Positions 39,331 to 48,236 of a DNA stretch of 56,432 bases are shown here, in pieces. This DNA is from CAZCCV01 sp964497515 (GTDB lineage: Bacteria > Armatimonadota > UBA5829 > DTLH01): the NCBI GenBank assembly GCA_964497515.1, contig CAZCCV010000014.1, positions 1-56,432 of the forward strand, written 5' to 3'. Position 1 is the stretch's first letter, and every line of letters begins with the position of its first letter. The translations under genes were made by a program, and so were the position numbers. The notes under the pieces are model-generated. The model saw only the letters and a list, made by a program, of their open reading frames with translations. It did no database searches and was not told where the DNA came from.

Positions 39331-40875
39331 GTGGATCGAATGGCAAGCAGTAAGAAGCTCTACGAGATCTTTTCCCGAGTATCCATTGTGGCTGCCTTTG
39401 CCATGATGGTGGCTGTGTACTATGCAATTCCTCCGGGATCGGGGGATTGGATAGGCGTTTTGGCATTTGCCGCTGTAGCTCTGCTATCCGAGCTGGCACC
39501 AGTCAGCGTGCGTACCAACTTCGCAGAGGTAACTATCACCCTCCCCATTATCTGGGCAACAATGTTGCTTTATGGCCCATTTACTGCAATGGCCGTGGCT
39601 GCAATCGCCTTCTTCACAGCCAGCTTCATTGGCTGGACTAGCGCAATGATCAGCAAGCACGTCTCAGAAGAGCGGTTCTCTGGGAAGCTTAGGGGGGTCC
39701 TTTCTGCAATAGCGGGTCCGTGGAAAGATAGAATCGACTATCCAATTGGCTGGATGTTCCGCAGCATCTTCACTAACACGGGTCTGGAAATGATTTCCGT
39801 TGGTTGTGCCGCCGTAACATACCATTTGGTGGGCGGAGTTAAGGTTGCAGGGTCAATTAGCAGCGCATCAAGCGCCGATATACTCTTCCGGATAGTGCTT
39901 CCGTTCTTTGCTGGCGTTGCAGCAAACTTCCTGGTGGATGAAGCCAAACTCGTTACCACCTGGATACTGGGTGAGAATCGCCCTGAAGATACCAAGGACT
40001 GGTACAGTTTCTTCCTGAGGTGGAGAATCCTGCTTAGGGAGACTGTTCCGCTCACGTGGAGACAGTATCTGCTGTTGCCGTTGGTGACGCTTCTTATGGT
40101 CTATCTCTACGTTCACGTTGGATTCTGGAGCGGACTGGTTGTTTTAGGTCCATTCCTGTCGTTCCGATTGTCGGTGCAGCGGGCGGTAGAGCAGCAGGCG
40201 GTCTACATGGATACCATCGCTACTCTTGGTACGTATATGCAGCACTATCATCCTTACACTCGAGGACACCTGAAGCGCGTATCGGAGCTATCTGAGCGGT
40301 TAGCAAAGGAACTCCGTCTGTCTGCTGAGGTCATAGTGCTGATGCCGTATGCTGGGTTGCTGCATGATATTGGAAAAGTAGGGGTTTCCGAAGAAATATT
40401 AGACAAAGTTGGAAAGCTCACAGACGAAGAATGGGCTGCGATAAAGGAACATCCCGTCAAAGGTGCTGAGATCGTTCAGCATCTGGAGTTCCTGAACAAG
40501 ACTGTAGATTGGATCAAATACCATCACAAATGGGCAAATGGTTCCGGGTACCCGGATGACGGCACCAAAAACGGCGATGTGCCTGTAGAGGCTGCCATAA
40601 TCGCTGTAGCCGATGCTTTCGACGCAATGACCGATGACAGAGAGAGCACTGTGGAATGGGTGTGTGACTCCTGCGGATTCAAACCAGATAACGGCGATCG
40701 TCCAGTAGTCTGCCCGATATGTAGAGCCACAAAACGGCGAATGTATCGCGAACCACTTTCTTATGAGCAGGCGATTGATGAGCTCAGGAGGGGAGTCGGT
40801 TCGCAGTTTTCACCTGATGTCGTAAAGGCATTTCTCAAGATGGTCGATAGAGAGGGGTTAGAGAGTGTCGCCTAG
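39331..40875 (+). CDS. Membrane HD-GYP domain protein with zinc-ribbon insertion
   Basis: A 514-residue protein. The first ~290 residues hold about seven hydrophobic segments (a MASE-like sensor region), followed by an HD-GYP domain with H345-D346 in LLHDIGKV and HHKWANGSGYP. Proteins of this class usually hydrolyse cyclic di-GMP; here the GYP block lacks the usual Glu and Asp (HHExxDGxGYP). Between DAFDAMTDDRE and SYEQAIDEL there is an inserted ribbon with C445, C448, C461 and C464. The GTG at 39331 or ATG at 39340 are both possible; neither has a good SD. The end overlaps the next gene by 11 nt. Confidence 0.85.
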   Translation: MDRMASSKKLYEIFSRVSIVAAFAMMVAVYYAIPPGSGDWIGVLAFAAVALLSELAPVSVRTNFAEVTITLPIIWATMLLYGPFTAMAVAAIAFFTASFIGWTSAMISKHVSEERFSGKLRGVLSAIAGPWKDRIDYPIGWMFRSIFTNTGLEMISVGCAAVTYHLVGGVKVAGSISSASSADILFRIVLPFFAGVAANFLVDEAKLVTTWILGENRPEDTKDWYSFFLRWRILLRETVPLTWRQYLLLPLVTLLMVYLYVHVGFWSGLVVLGPFLSFRLSVQRAVEQQAVYMDTIATLGTYMQHYHPYTRGHLKRVSELSERLAKELRLSAEVIVLMPYAGLLHDIGKVGVSEEILDKVGKLTDEEWAAIKEHPVKGAEIVQHLEFLNKTVDWIKYHHKWANGSGYPDDGTKNGDVPVEAAIIAVADAFDAMTDDRESTVEWVCDSCGFKPDNGDRPVVCPICRATKRRMYREPLSYEQAIDELRRGVGSQFSPDVVKAFLKMVDREGLESVA

Positions 40876-41548
40876 TTCTATCCTTCATTGGACACCAATT
40901 GCAATCACTATAGCGGCTTCTGTCTTCATAACGCTTGGCAGTATATATTATCTTACGGTCTATCAGCCGAGGAGAATGCAGCAGGCGTATCACAAAGCGC
41001 TGTATGCTTTAGCAGCGGCAGTTGAGACAAAGGACTCCGGCACTATCGGACACGCAGAACGCGTCGCCAATTACGCCGTAGCTATTGCGGACGATCTCGG
41101 AGTCAAAAAGGAGGAGCGACTCAAAATTGAGTATGCTGCTCTCTTGCGCGATATCGGCAAAGTGAACGTTCCCGCCATGCTTCTGAACAAAACAACACCT
41201 TTGACTCCAGACGAATGGGAACAGGTAAAAGAGCACGCCAGCTTGGGCGCGCAGATAGTAGCAAGGGCTCCGTTTCTCGCTTTTCTTTCGGACATCATCC
41301 TACACCATCACGAATGCTGGGACGGTTCAGGATATCCAGATGGGTTAGTTGGGGAGGATATTCCGCTCGCATCTCGTATACTAGCAGTGACAACGGATTA
41401 CGATGCCATTGTTTCGGATCGGCCATATCACGAATCTCGGCCGCCGGAAGTAGCTATTAACGAAGTGAAGAGCGGGCGTGGAACTCGATACGATCCCGCA
41501 ATTGTGGACTCATTCTTCCGTGTCCTTCAGTCCAGAGGTATCAGGTGA
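40865..41548 (+). CDS. Membrane-anchored HD-GYP-like protein with degenerate HD motif
   Basis: A 227-residue protein with one N-terminal membrane segment (ITIAASVFITLGSIYYLTV) and an HD-GYP domain. The upstream metal-ligand region IGHAERVANYA and HHHECWDGSGYPDG are normal, but the HD motif reads LLRDIGKV: the histidine is R95. The later VADAFDA motif is also altered to VTTDYDA. Catalysis is therefore doubtful and a regulatory or binding role plausible. It overlaps the preceding HD-GYP gene by 11 nt, so the two probably work together. Confidence 0.85.
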   Translation: MSPSSILHWTPIAITIAASVFITLGSIYYLTVYQPRRMQQAYHKALYALAAAVETKDSGTIGHAERVANYAVAIADDLGVKKEERLKIEYAALLRDIGKVNVPAMLLNKTTPLTPDEWEQVKEHASLGAQIVARAPFLAFLSDIILHHHECWDGSGYPDGLVGEDIPLASRILAVTTDYDAIVSDRPYHESRPPEVAINEVKSGRGTRYDPAIVDSFFRVLQSRGIR

Positions 41549-41555
41549 TGGTGGA

Positions 41556-42134
41556 TTGGCTCTAGAAGCTGGAATACTCTCGGTAATCATTGCACTTATC
41601 AGGCGCGGAAGGATCTCTCGACTCGCTGATTTGGAGGTCAGAAGGCTTTGGCTTGCCTATGTTCCCGCAGCACTCATCGTCTTTACGGTCATCCTAAGAA
41701 GGCTGGCTGGCGATAGCACCTTCTGGGTTCCTGTTTCAGGCTGGCTGCATATAGTCACAAACGTAGCTGTTTTGGTCTTTCTGGCTGCTAATATTGTGCT
41801 TCCCGGAGTCAAATGGCTCTTTGGAGGGTGGGCGCTCAATCTGCTGCCGATCATCGCTAACCACGGAAAGATGCCTGTTTCAGTGTGGGCTGCTAGTGTA
41901 ACTGGGGCGAAGATCCCGGAAGGCACAGTCCTCAGACACGTTGAAATGACTGCCAAGACAAAACTGAATTTCCTTGCAGATATTATTCCTGTGCCGTCAC
42001 GCTTTGAACCACTGCAGGCCATACTGAGTCCTGGCGACGTTCTGATGGCCATCGGCGTATTTTTGTTAATCCAACTGACGATGTGTCCTCCTAAGTGCAC
42101 AAAGTGCTGCGAGCAAAGGCTCTCCGCAAAGTGA
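41556..42134 (+). CDS. DUF5317 family membrane protein
   Basis: A 192-residue integral membrane protein with about five hydrophobic segments. Its pattern (LEAGILSVIIALIRRGRISRLADL at the start, LPIIANHGKMPVS in the middle, and LGDIIPVP-like FLADIIPVPSRFEPL with SPGDVLMAIGVFLLIQ near the end) matches the uncharacterised DUF5317 family. The TTG at 41556 has AGGTGA 7 nt upstream. The C terminus carries a small Cys cluster (MCPPKCTKCCEQ). It is packed between HD-GYP and glycosyltransferase genes. Confidence 0.75.
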   Translation: MALEAGILSVIIALIRRGRISRLADLEVRRLWLAYVPAALIVFTVILRRLAGDSTFWVPVSGWLHIVTNVAVLVFLAANIVLPGVKWLFGGWALNLLPIIANHGKMPVSVWAASVTGAKIPEGTVLRHVEMTAKTKLNFLADIIPVPSRFEPLQAILSPGDVLMAIGVFLLIQLTMCPPKCTKCCEQRLSAK

Positions 42135-43774
42135 CCACGAAATGCTCACATTCGAAGGTTTGCAGCCTCGTATCCATTCTTCTGGTGACCGTTGTTGCGG
42201 CAGTCGCGCGATTCTGGTTTCTTCGATGGGGACTGCCGAACGAACTGCATCAACTCTCTTACCATCCCGATGAAGCTCTGCAGATAGGAGCAATGCTCCG
42301 AATTAAACCCGGGAGTCTGGCTCTGGATCCGGGGTTTTACAACTATCCCGCAGGCTACCTGAACCTTGGCGCAGTAGCGGTTCGAGTCGCTGCTGCGTGG
42401 GGTGTTACAATGGATGGCACTCTCACAGGCGTCTACATTACTGCTCGCGCGCTGACGGTTGTTCTAGGAGTGCTGACTATTCCCTTTGTGTTTGCTGCTG
42501 CAAGAAGGTTCTATGGAGACGCTGCCGGGTTGATAGCAGCTATAGTGTTTGCAATAGTTCCTCTGCACATCGTTCACTCTCATTTTGCAACTGTTGATGT
42601 CCCGGCAACTCTCTGGGTTGCGGCTGCCATATTCGGTGCGATAGTCATTCTGGAGCGTCCAACGCTTCGCACTTATCTTCTCGCGGGAGGTGCGGCGGGT
42701 CTTGCGGCTGGGACTAAGTACAACGCTGGCTTAGTTCTTGTTTCTGTAATCGTAGCGCACTTTGTTCGAACGGACTTCAGTGGTGCACTGTCTCGGATAC
42801 GCGACCGCAGACTGTGGCTATCGGTTGTGGGGTTTGTTGCAGGGCTTCTCGTCGCGAGTCCGCAGATACTGATCAAACCTCTCGAATACTCAAGCAAGTT
42901 CGCTTACGAGACGTGGCACGCTGGCGCAGGTCACGGGCTTGTATTCGAGGGCAAGGGGTCCGGTTGGTTGGATGTCATAAACAGTCTTGCTTATGGCACG
43001 GGACCGCTGCTTCTGCTGTTCTTTTTGATGGCCGCAGCTTTGGCCATCGTTCGACGAAAACCGGCAGATTGGGTGATACTCTCATTCCTTGTTCCGTATT
43101 TTTTGATGATAGCCTTCGCCAAGGTGCGTTTCGCTCGTTACGCCATCCCGATGATACCTCCTCTAGCGATTCTCTGCGGTCGATTGATAACCGAAGTGCA
43201 CTCCACACTTAAAGATCAGGGCGCGCGGATCATGCGAGCCGGATGGATTGCTGCGTGCGCAGGGCTGATAGTAGTCACAAGCATATACTCTGTTGCTATA
43301 GACAGACTCTTTGCTCCACCAGATGCGCGCGATAAGTCCATAGAATGGATAAAAACGCACGTGCCGAAAGGCGCGACAATTGGAGTGCCGACAGTTCCGT
43401 GGTTCTACTCACCGCCATATACTTCGGAGACCACAGCGCTTTCGCGTAAGGCGAGGTACGATTCAGTCTCAGAGACGAGTGCGCGATACGTGATTCTCAC
43501 GAGTCCAGACCCAGAAGACGAGTGGGATCCAAACACAATTCGTGATAATAAGCCTGATTTCGTAGTTGTAACCGATTTCGAATACGAAGACCCGATTCGG
43601 CTTAAAAGGGAGAACGCAACCGAATACTTTGCATTACTCGACAAATGGTACAAGCGATCATTATCGATTAGCCGCAATATCGAAGTTTTTGGTGTCTGTT
43701 TTGGGTCAGCAGAGGAGCTTCCACACGACTTAAAATATATGGCACCAACGATCCACGTCTATCGGAGAAAATGA
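42131..43774 (+). CDS. GT-C membrane glycosyltransferase (PMT/ArnT-like)
   Basis: A 547-residue polytopic protein. The first luminal loop carries the acidic motif YHPDEALQ typical of GT39/ArnT-type enzymes that use polyprenyl-phosphate sugars. About ten membrane segments follow (for example LTVVLGVLTIPFVFAAA and LLLLFFLMAAALAIV), then a soluble C-terminal domain. The GTG at 42131 forms a GTGA overlap with the DUF5317 stop; a GTG 12 codons earlier is the alternative. It probably glycosylates an exported protein or lipid; acceptor unknown. Its stop overlaps the recombinase start. Confidence 0.85.
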   Translation: MTTKCSHSKVCSLVSILLVTVVAAVARFWFLRWGLPNELHQLSYHPDEALQIGAMLRIKPGSLALDPGFYNYPAGYLNLGAVAVRVAAAWGVTMDGTLTGVYITARALTVVLGVLTIPFVFAAARRFYGDAAGLIAAIVFAIVPLHIVHSHFATVDVPATLWVAAAIFGAIVILERPTLRTYLLAGGAAGLAAGTKYNAGLVLVSVIVAHFVRTDFSGALSRIRDRRLWLSVVGFVAGLLVASPQILIKPLEYSSKFAYETWHAGAGHGLVFEGKGSGWLDVINSLAYGTGPLLLLFFLMAAALAIVRRKPADWVILSFLVPYFLMIAFAKVRFARYAIPMIPPLAILCGRLITEVHSTLKDQGARIMRAGWIAACAGLIVVTSIYSVAIDRLFAPPDARDKSIEWIKTHVPKGATIGVPTVPWFYSPPYTSETTALSRKARYDSVSETSARYVILTSPDPEDEWDPNTIRDNKPDFVVVTDFEYEDPIRLKRENATEYFALLDKWYKRSLSISRNIEVFGVCFGSAEELPHDLKYMAPTIHVYRRK

Positions 43775-44661
43775 TGGATCAGGCTTCTCAGCGTTTTTTA
43801 GATTATATGTTAGTAGAGCGTGGGCTATCGCAGAACACTATCGCCTCCTATGGCCGTGACATCGCTCAGTTTGCGGATTTTTCCTCAGAAATGGATGTTG
43901 TAACAGTCTCTGACATCACTGAGGAACTGCTAACGGCATTCCTTGCCAGACTCAACCGCAACGGTTATGCAAGAACAAGTGTTGCACGAAAGCTAGCGGC
44001 AATCAGAGCGTTTCTTCAGTTCTTGCAGCGTGAAGGGGATGTAGAGCGGGATCCTGCAGAGCTTGTAGAGAACCCTAAACCACCTAAGCCACTTCCCAAG
44101 ACTCTTACCGAAAACGAGATCACCCGTCTGCTTGGTCGGCCGGATATGTCAGAACCGAACGGGGTTAGAGATAAAGCGATGCTGGAGACCCTGTACGCCA
44201 CAGGGCTTCGTGTTTCAGAGTTGATCGGTCTTCGCACCGACGATGTGAACCTGGCCGTAGGTTTCCTCCGCTGCACTGGAAAGGGTTCAAAAGAGCGCGT
44301 TGTGCCGATTGGTGAGGTGGCAACAGAGGCTATAAAACTCTACCTCGACAAAGCTCGTGGCCGCTTTTCCAAAGGTGTAAGAAGTGAATACCTGTTCCTT
44401 ACTAAGCGAGGTGGCCCGATGACCCGTGTAGCATTCTGGAAAATCGTGAAGAAATATGCTGTTGCAGCAGGTATAACAAAGCATATTACTCCCCACGTGC
44501 TTCGACATTCATTCGCAACCCATCTTTTGGAGCACGGCGCGGATATTCGATCAATTCAGGAGATGCTGGGACACGCCAGCGTCGCTACAACACAAGTTTA
44601 TACACACGTCACGCGGGAACGGCTGCGGAGTGTCTATAAGAAGTCGCATCCGAGGGCGTGA
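43771..44661 (+). CDS. Tyrosine recombinase XerC/XerD
   Basis: A 296-residue recombinase of XerD size that resolves chromosome dimers at dif. The N-terminal SAM-like core-binding domain (about 5-90) precedes the catalytic domain with R147 (GLRVSEL), K171 (GKGSKER), H242 and R245 (HVLRHSFATH), H268 (LGHAS) and nucleophile Y277 (VYTHV). All six residues are present, so it should be active. The ATG overlaps the preceding stop (ATGA). Such packing with a housekeeping neighbour (deoB) speaks against a phage integrase. Confidence 0.93.
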   Translation: MMDQASQRFLDYMLVERGLSQNTIASYGRDIAQFADFSSEMDVVTVSDITEELLTAFLARLNRNGYARTSVARKLAAIRAFLQFLQREGDVERDPAELVENPKPPKPLPKTLTENEITRLLGRPDMSEPNGVRDKAMLETLYATGLRVSELIGLRTDDVNLAVGFLRCTGKGSKERVVPIGEVATEAIKLYLDKARGRFSKGVRSEYLFLTKRGGPMTRVAFWKIVKKYAVAAGITKHITPHVLRHSFATHLLEHGADIRSIQEMLGHASVATTQVYTHVTRERLRSVYKKSHPRA

Positions 44662-44664
44662 CTA

Positions 44665-45849
44665 ATGGTGAATACTGTCAATCGTGTAATAATAGCTGTT
44701 TTGGATTCAGTTGGAGTAGGGGAACTGCCGGATGCAGCCGATTATGGGGATTCAGGTGCGAATACACTTGGCAACGTTGCACGAGCCGTCGGTGGGTTAA
44801 ATCTGCCTAATCTGAAGCGCCTCGGAATCGGCAACATTATTCCAATTGTGGGTGTACCCCCAGTTGAGAACCCAGAAGCAAGCTACGGCAAGATGGCCGA
44901 AGTCTCGATTGGCAAAGACACAACTGCGGGGCATTGGGAGCTTTCCGGTGTCGTTATCAGAGAGCCTTTTCCGCTGTACCCCAACGGTTTTCCAGACGAA
45001 ATAATCGACAGGTTTTCCGAGGCTATCGGGCGGGGCATCCTTGGCAACTGCGTTGCATCGGGAACTGACGTAATCAACCAACTTGGCGTCGAACACTACA
45101 ACTCAGGAAAACCGATCGTCTATACTTCAGCCGATAGCGTCTTCCAGATCGCTGCTCACGAGGGGATTGTTCCAATTGATCAGTTATATGAGTGGTGCAG
45201 AATCGCTCGGAGTCTGCTCACTGGAGAACACGGTATGGCGCGTGTGATTGCCCGTCCGTTTACCGGCGTGCCAGGCGAGTTCACACGTACAGAACGCCGA
45301 AAGGATTTCTCACTTCCACCTATCGGCAGGACAATTCTGGACAGCATAACTGCAAAGGGTGGGGAAGTTACTGCAATCGGCAAAATCGAAGATATTTTCG
45401 CAGGCCGAGGCATAACTGAAGCGTTGCACCCCGCCGGAAATAGCGGTGTAATCGAAGCCACAATCTCTGCTGTTCAGTCTGATAAGGGTTCGCTCATTTT
45501 TTCGAATCTGGTGGATTTCGATATGCTTTACGGTCATCGAAACGACGCCGAAGGGTATGCTCAGGCCCTCGAAGCCTTCGATGCGGAGCTTCCCAAACTC
45601 CTTACTTCACTTCGTTCAGATGATATGTTGATTCTCACGGCCGACCACGGATGCGACCCAACTACAACTGGCACTGACCACACCCGCGAGTATGTGCCGC
45701 TTCTGGTAGTTGGTAATGCGATAAAACGGGGTGTCAACCTAGGCGTGAGGGGCTCTTTTTGCGATGTCGCTCAGACTGTTGCAGAGGCGCTTGATATCGA
45801 GAGGCCCGAGTGCGGAGTGAGTTTTTTCGACGAGGTGGTTAGCTCCTAA
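44665..45849 (+). CDS. deoB: Phosphopentomutase
   Basis: A 394-residue alkaline-phosphatase-superfamily enzyme that interconverts ribose-1-P and ribose-5-P (and the deoxy forms) in nucleoside salvage. It opens VIIAVLDSVGVGELPDA with the metal-binding Asp; the phosphorylated Thr is T86 in KDTTAGHWE; LVDFDMLYGHRND, LTADHGCDP and GTDHTREYVP carry further ligands. Length is normal. It starts three bases after the recombinase stop, a pairing (xer-deoB) also known in Bacillus-type genomes. Confidence 0.95.
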   Translation: MVNTVNRVIIAVLDSVGVGELPDAADYGDSGANTLGNVARAVGGLNLPNLKRLGIGNIIPIVGVPPVENPEASYGKMAEVSIGKDTTAGHWELSGVVIREPFPLYPNGFPDEIIDRFSEAIGRGILGNCVASGTDVINQLGVEHYNSGKPIVYTSADSVFQIAAHEGIVPIDQLYEWCRIARSLLTGEHGMARVIARPFTGVPGEFTRTERRKDFSLPPIGRTILDSITAKGGEVTAIGKIEDIFAGRGITEALHPAGNSGVIEATISAVQSDKGSLIFSNLVDFDMLYGHRNDAEGYAQALEAFDAELPKLLTSLRSDDMLILTADHGCDPTTTGTDHTREYVPLLVVGNAIKRGVNLGVRGSFCDVAQTVAEALDIERPECGVSFFDEVVSS

Positions 45850-45874
45850 CGTAGCCTGCCGGATTGAATGAACT

Positions 45875-45898
45875 GGGAGGAATGAAATCATCCCTCCC
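45875..45898. terminator. Bidirectional terminator between deoB and the TolB-like gene
   Basis: GGGAGGAATGA and TCATCCCTCCC form ten pairs with one mismatch and a tight loop, between convergent genes. It has no long U-tract. Confidence 0.55.
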
Positions 45899-45906
45899 TA
45901 ATAGTC

Positions 45907-46812
45907 TTACTCAGGATGTGTAATCTGCTGCTTCTCAGGTTTGTTCAGTCTGCCTGTGAAGAGGAACTCTCCGCCGTCAGCCAACTGCCTGAAAACGATC
46001 CTTTTGCCATCAGGCGCGACGTCTGTATCCTTTGGGTTGTTGGCGAGTTTAGTTGCCTTGCCTGTCTCGAGGTCACAGATATTGTCGTCGACCACAATTG
46101 ACGAGCCATCCAGAAGCCAAGAAGGTCGTCCACTGTTTTTCGCCAGAAGAGAGTACGTCCTCAGTCTGGTGCTGTCAGGCTTGATGGTCATCAGGTACCA
46201 TTTGCTCTCTGCAGTCTCAGTATTCAGCACTTCTCCTACGAAGGCTATCGTGTTGCCATCCCTCGACCACCGGGGAAGGTCGTCGCTTCCTTCTCTGCCT
46301 CTAAGATACTGGTATCCAGATGTCTTGGTAAGGCAAATCAGCGGGTTCACAATTGCGAGGTCGTTGTCTTCTTTGATGAATGTCTGGTAGGAACAAACCA
46401 TCCTCGCGATGTCGTTTGGATGCCAGTCGGGAGCGAGCCAGCCTCTGTTGCCATCTGTGAGCTGAGTGAGTGCACTTGATGCCACATCGACCGTGCAGAG
46501 CTGCCCATCGGCCTGAAACGCAATCTGATTTCCATCAGGCGACCACGACGGCAGCACATTCACTCCGCCAGAAGTAAGCTGGCGCAGGTTTTCTCCGTTG
46601 GAGTCGACGACCCAGATGTTTTGTGATTGTTTCGTCTCGCCTTTGCCAAGTCGATTCGATGAGAACGCGATTTGTTTGCCGTTTGGAGACCAAACGGGCT
46701 GGCTGTCACGTATCGGAGCTCTCACGGTAGTTTCGTCCTCTGCCAGGCAAGCAGCCAGGCAGAAAACAATCAACAGAATGCCTATTAAACTTATGCTAAT
46801 ACTCTTTCGCAT
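45907..46812 (-). CDS. TolB-like beta-propeller lipoprotein
   Basis: A 301-residue exported protein. The N terminus is a lipoprotein signal (LIVFCLAACLAE with LAAC lipobox, Cys at 22). The body is a WD40/PD40-type propeller with repeated SPNGKQIAFSS, SPDGNQIAF, SRDGNTIAFVG and APDGKRIVF blades. It resembles the TolB C-terminal propeller but lacks the N-terminal TolB domain and any Tol/Pal neighbours. GGAG is 15 nt upstream of the ATG, a poor distance. It follows the DUF4380 gene on the same strand with a 75-nt gap. Confidence 0.8.
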   Translation of the reverse strand: MRKSISISLIGILLIVFCLAACLAEDETTVRAPIRDSQPVWSPNGKQIAFSSNRLGKGETKQSQNIWVVDSNGENLRQLTSGGVNVLPSWSPDGNQIAFQADGQLCTVDVASSALTQLTDGNRGWLAPDWHPNDIARMVCSYQTFIKEDNDLAIVNPLICLTKTSGYQYLRGREGSDDLPRWSRDGNTIAFVGEVLNTETAESKWYLMTIKPDSTRLRTYSLLAKNSGRPSWLLDGSSIVVDDNICDLETGKATKLANNPKDTDVAPDGKRIVFRQLADGGEFLFTGRLNKPEKQQITHPE

Positions 46813-46887
46813 CTTACGCTACTTAAGACTCCTTTCCTGTCAATATGCTGCGTACCACAGTTGGCCTGCAGCCAAAAGCAAATGTTA

Positions 46888-47844
46888 TCAATCAAATGCC
46901 GATTGCACTCTACTTAAAACATTGGCGTCGATGCTCTCATCGGTATCTTCAAAATGAACGCCGTCAAACAGCCGCCAGTCTTCGAGATGCTCCACACTCT
47001 CTCCTGGTGGGAGGATCACGATGGGGCCCAGCGATTCTGCTTCCAACATATCTGCATTGGTGAACGTTTCGAAGTTGCAGCCATTGTCGGGATATTCGAG
47101 CATCGCCACATCCAGCGGTTCGTAATCGAACACTTTCACGAACATGTGCCCACCTCTTGCATACGCTACCCATCCTTGTTCATTCGTAACACCGATCTTT
47201 TCTGGAGTAGTCGCGTTGGGGTCCTGTTTCAGTATGATGTATTTGTCAGTGAATAGATACCGCGGATCACTCAGTTTGGAATACGACCAAAGCGCAAGGC
47301 TTCTAACCGGCAAATAGTATCGCGGGTCTGTCTTCTGCCCCGGATAGTCGGGGATGTCTGGGTGGGGAGCATATGGTTCTTGTGGAATAATCAGCTTTCC
47401 CCCGCTGTTCATAACTGAAAGTGCCCATAATGCCATTTCGACATCCCACATATTGTGGTTTGTGACTCTGTGCAGAATGCTCACACGGTTTTCGTCGGAG
47501 TCGAGCGTTACTTCAATCTGCTTTTGCATTCTGGTTCGAGGATCAGTTGGGGAAGTGAGGATCAGCGTGTCTCCGCGCATCTCGTAGGATACTGGGTTGT
47601 TATCTGGTTCGTAGGTTCTCGGCTTAACTTCTGGAGCAAGCCAGAATCTGTGTCCTCCGTAGGCACGCCATTCATCGCCTCCGGTCTTTCCCAGTTGGCT
47701 TTTGTCTTCGAAGAGCTCATTATCTCCGCCGACAAACCCGAATCGAATAATCCGCGGTCCAACGTCGGTGGTAGCGATCAGTTCGATCTTTCCATTTGTA
47801 AGTCTTACACAGTTTGGCCAGCCTCCGTAGGCAATCTTTTCCAC
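46888..47844 (-). CDS. DUF4380 domain protein
   Basis: A 318-residue cytoplasmic protein (no signal peptide) that matches the DUF4380 family in style: IELIATTDVGPRIIRFGF at the start, GHRFWLAPE, and later LPPGESVEHLEDWRL. The fold is probably galactose-mutarotase-like, suggesting sugar binding or epimerisation; function is not established. It starts at GTG with GGAGT 5 nt upstream. It is the first gene of a minus-strand pair with the TolB-like lipoprotein. Confidence 0.75.
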   Translation of the reverse strand: MEKIAYGGWPNCVRLTNGKIELIATTDVGPRIIRFGFVGGDNELFEDKSQLGKTGGDEWRAYGGHRFWLAPEVKPRTYEPDNNPVSYEMRGDTLILTSPTDPRTRMQKQIEVTLDSDENRVSILHRVTNHNMWDVEMALWALSVMNSGGKLIIPQEPYAPHPDIPDYPGQKTDPRYYLPVRSLALWSYSKLSDPRYLFTDKYIILKQDPNATTPEKIGVTNEQGWVAYARGGHMFVKVFDYEPLDVAMLEYPDNGCNFETFTNADMLEAESLGPIVILPPGESVEHLEDWRLFDGVHFEDTDESIDANVLSRVQSAFD

Positions 47845-47950
47845 ATTGACTCCTTTCTCACGATCGACAAATCACGATATCTATCTGGCTTCTAACCAGG
47901 AGTACTCTTCGCGGATACGCTGCAAATCTGTCGCCCGGCATCCAAAGCCT

Positions 47951-47956
47951 ATTATA
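47951..47956 (-). promoter_or_regulatory. Extended -10 of the DUF4380 gene
   Basis: On the minus strand TGGTATAAT, an extended -10, about 110 nt upstream of the GTG start. The -35 region is not consensus. The remainder of the 392-nt gap (47845-48236) holds the hppA promoter and leader. Confidence 0.5.
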
Positions 47957-48079
47957 CCATGCACCAATGACCTCAAGGTACATTCACAAGAATTGCAAAT
48001 TGCAGTTGAGTTATCTATCTGTGCGAAGTGCAAGCAACATATATTCCTTCTTACTAAAGCTCTATATGCGGAAGTGTCA

Positions 48080-48108
48080 TTTGACACCCGGCTAAGCTAG
48101 GTCTATAA
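48080..48108 (+). promoter_or_regulatory. Perfect sigma70 consensus promoter of hppA
   Basis: TTGACA (48080-48085), 17 nt, TATAAT (48103-48108): full consensus in both hexamers and spacing. The predicted start is about 48115, giving a leader near 120 nt. Confidence 0.85.
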
Positions 48109-48126
48109 TCTGTTTGGAGTTTTGGC

Positions 48127-48195
48127 ATCTCATATCGAGATTTGCTGCACTGCCGCGAAGTCCTGAAGTATTCGGATGCGCGGCAATTTTCAGTG
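48127..48195 (+). promoter_or_regulatory. Structured hppA leader
   Basis: Two folds lie in the predicted transcript: ATCTC/GAGAT (48127-48141) and a longer stem, GCCGCG (48152-48157) with CGCGGC (48179-48184), flanked by CACTG (48148) and CAGTG (48195) which can also pair. No known riboswitch class was recognised. The SD (TAGGAGG) follows about 30 nt later. Confidence 0.4.
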
Positions 48196-48236
48196 TACGA
48201 CAGATCGAAAAACTGTGCCAGATTTTAGGAGGTTGA

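Noticed and set aside
43771..44661. Phage integrase marking an integrated element
   Set aside because: It has XerD length and motifs, overlaps the preceding gene and is directly followed by deoB; no phage genes or attachment repeats are nearby.
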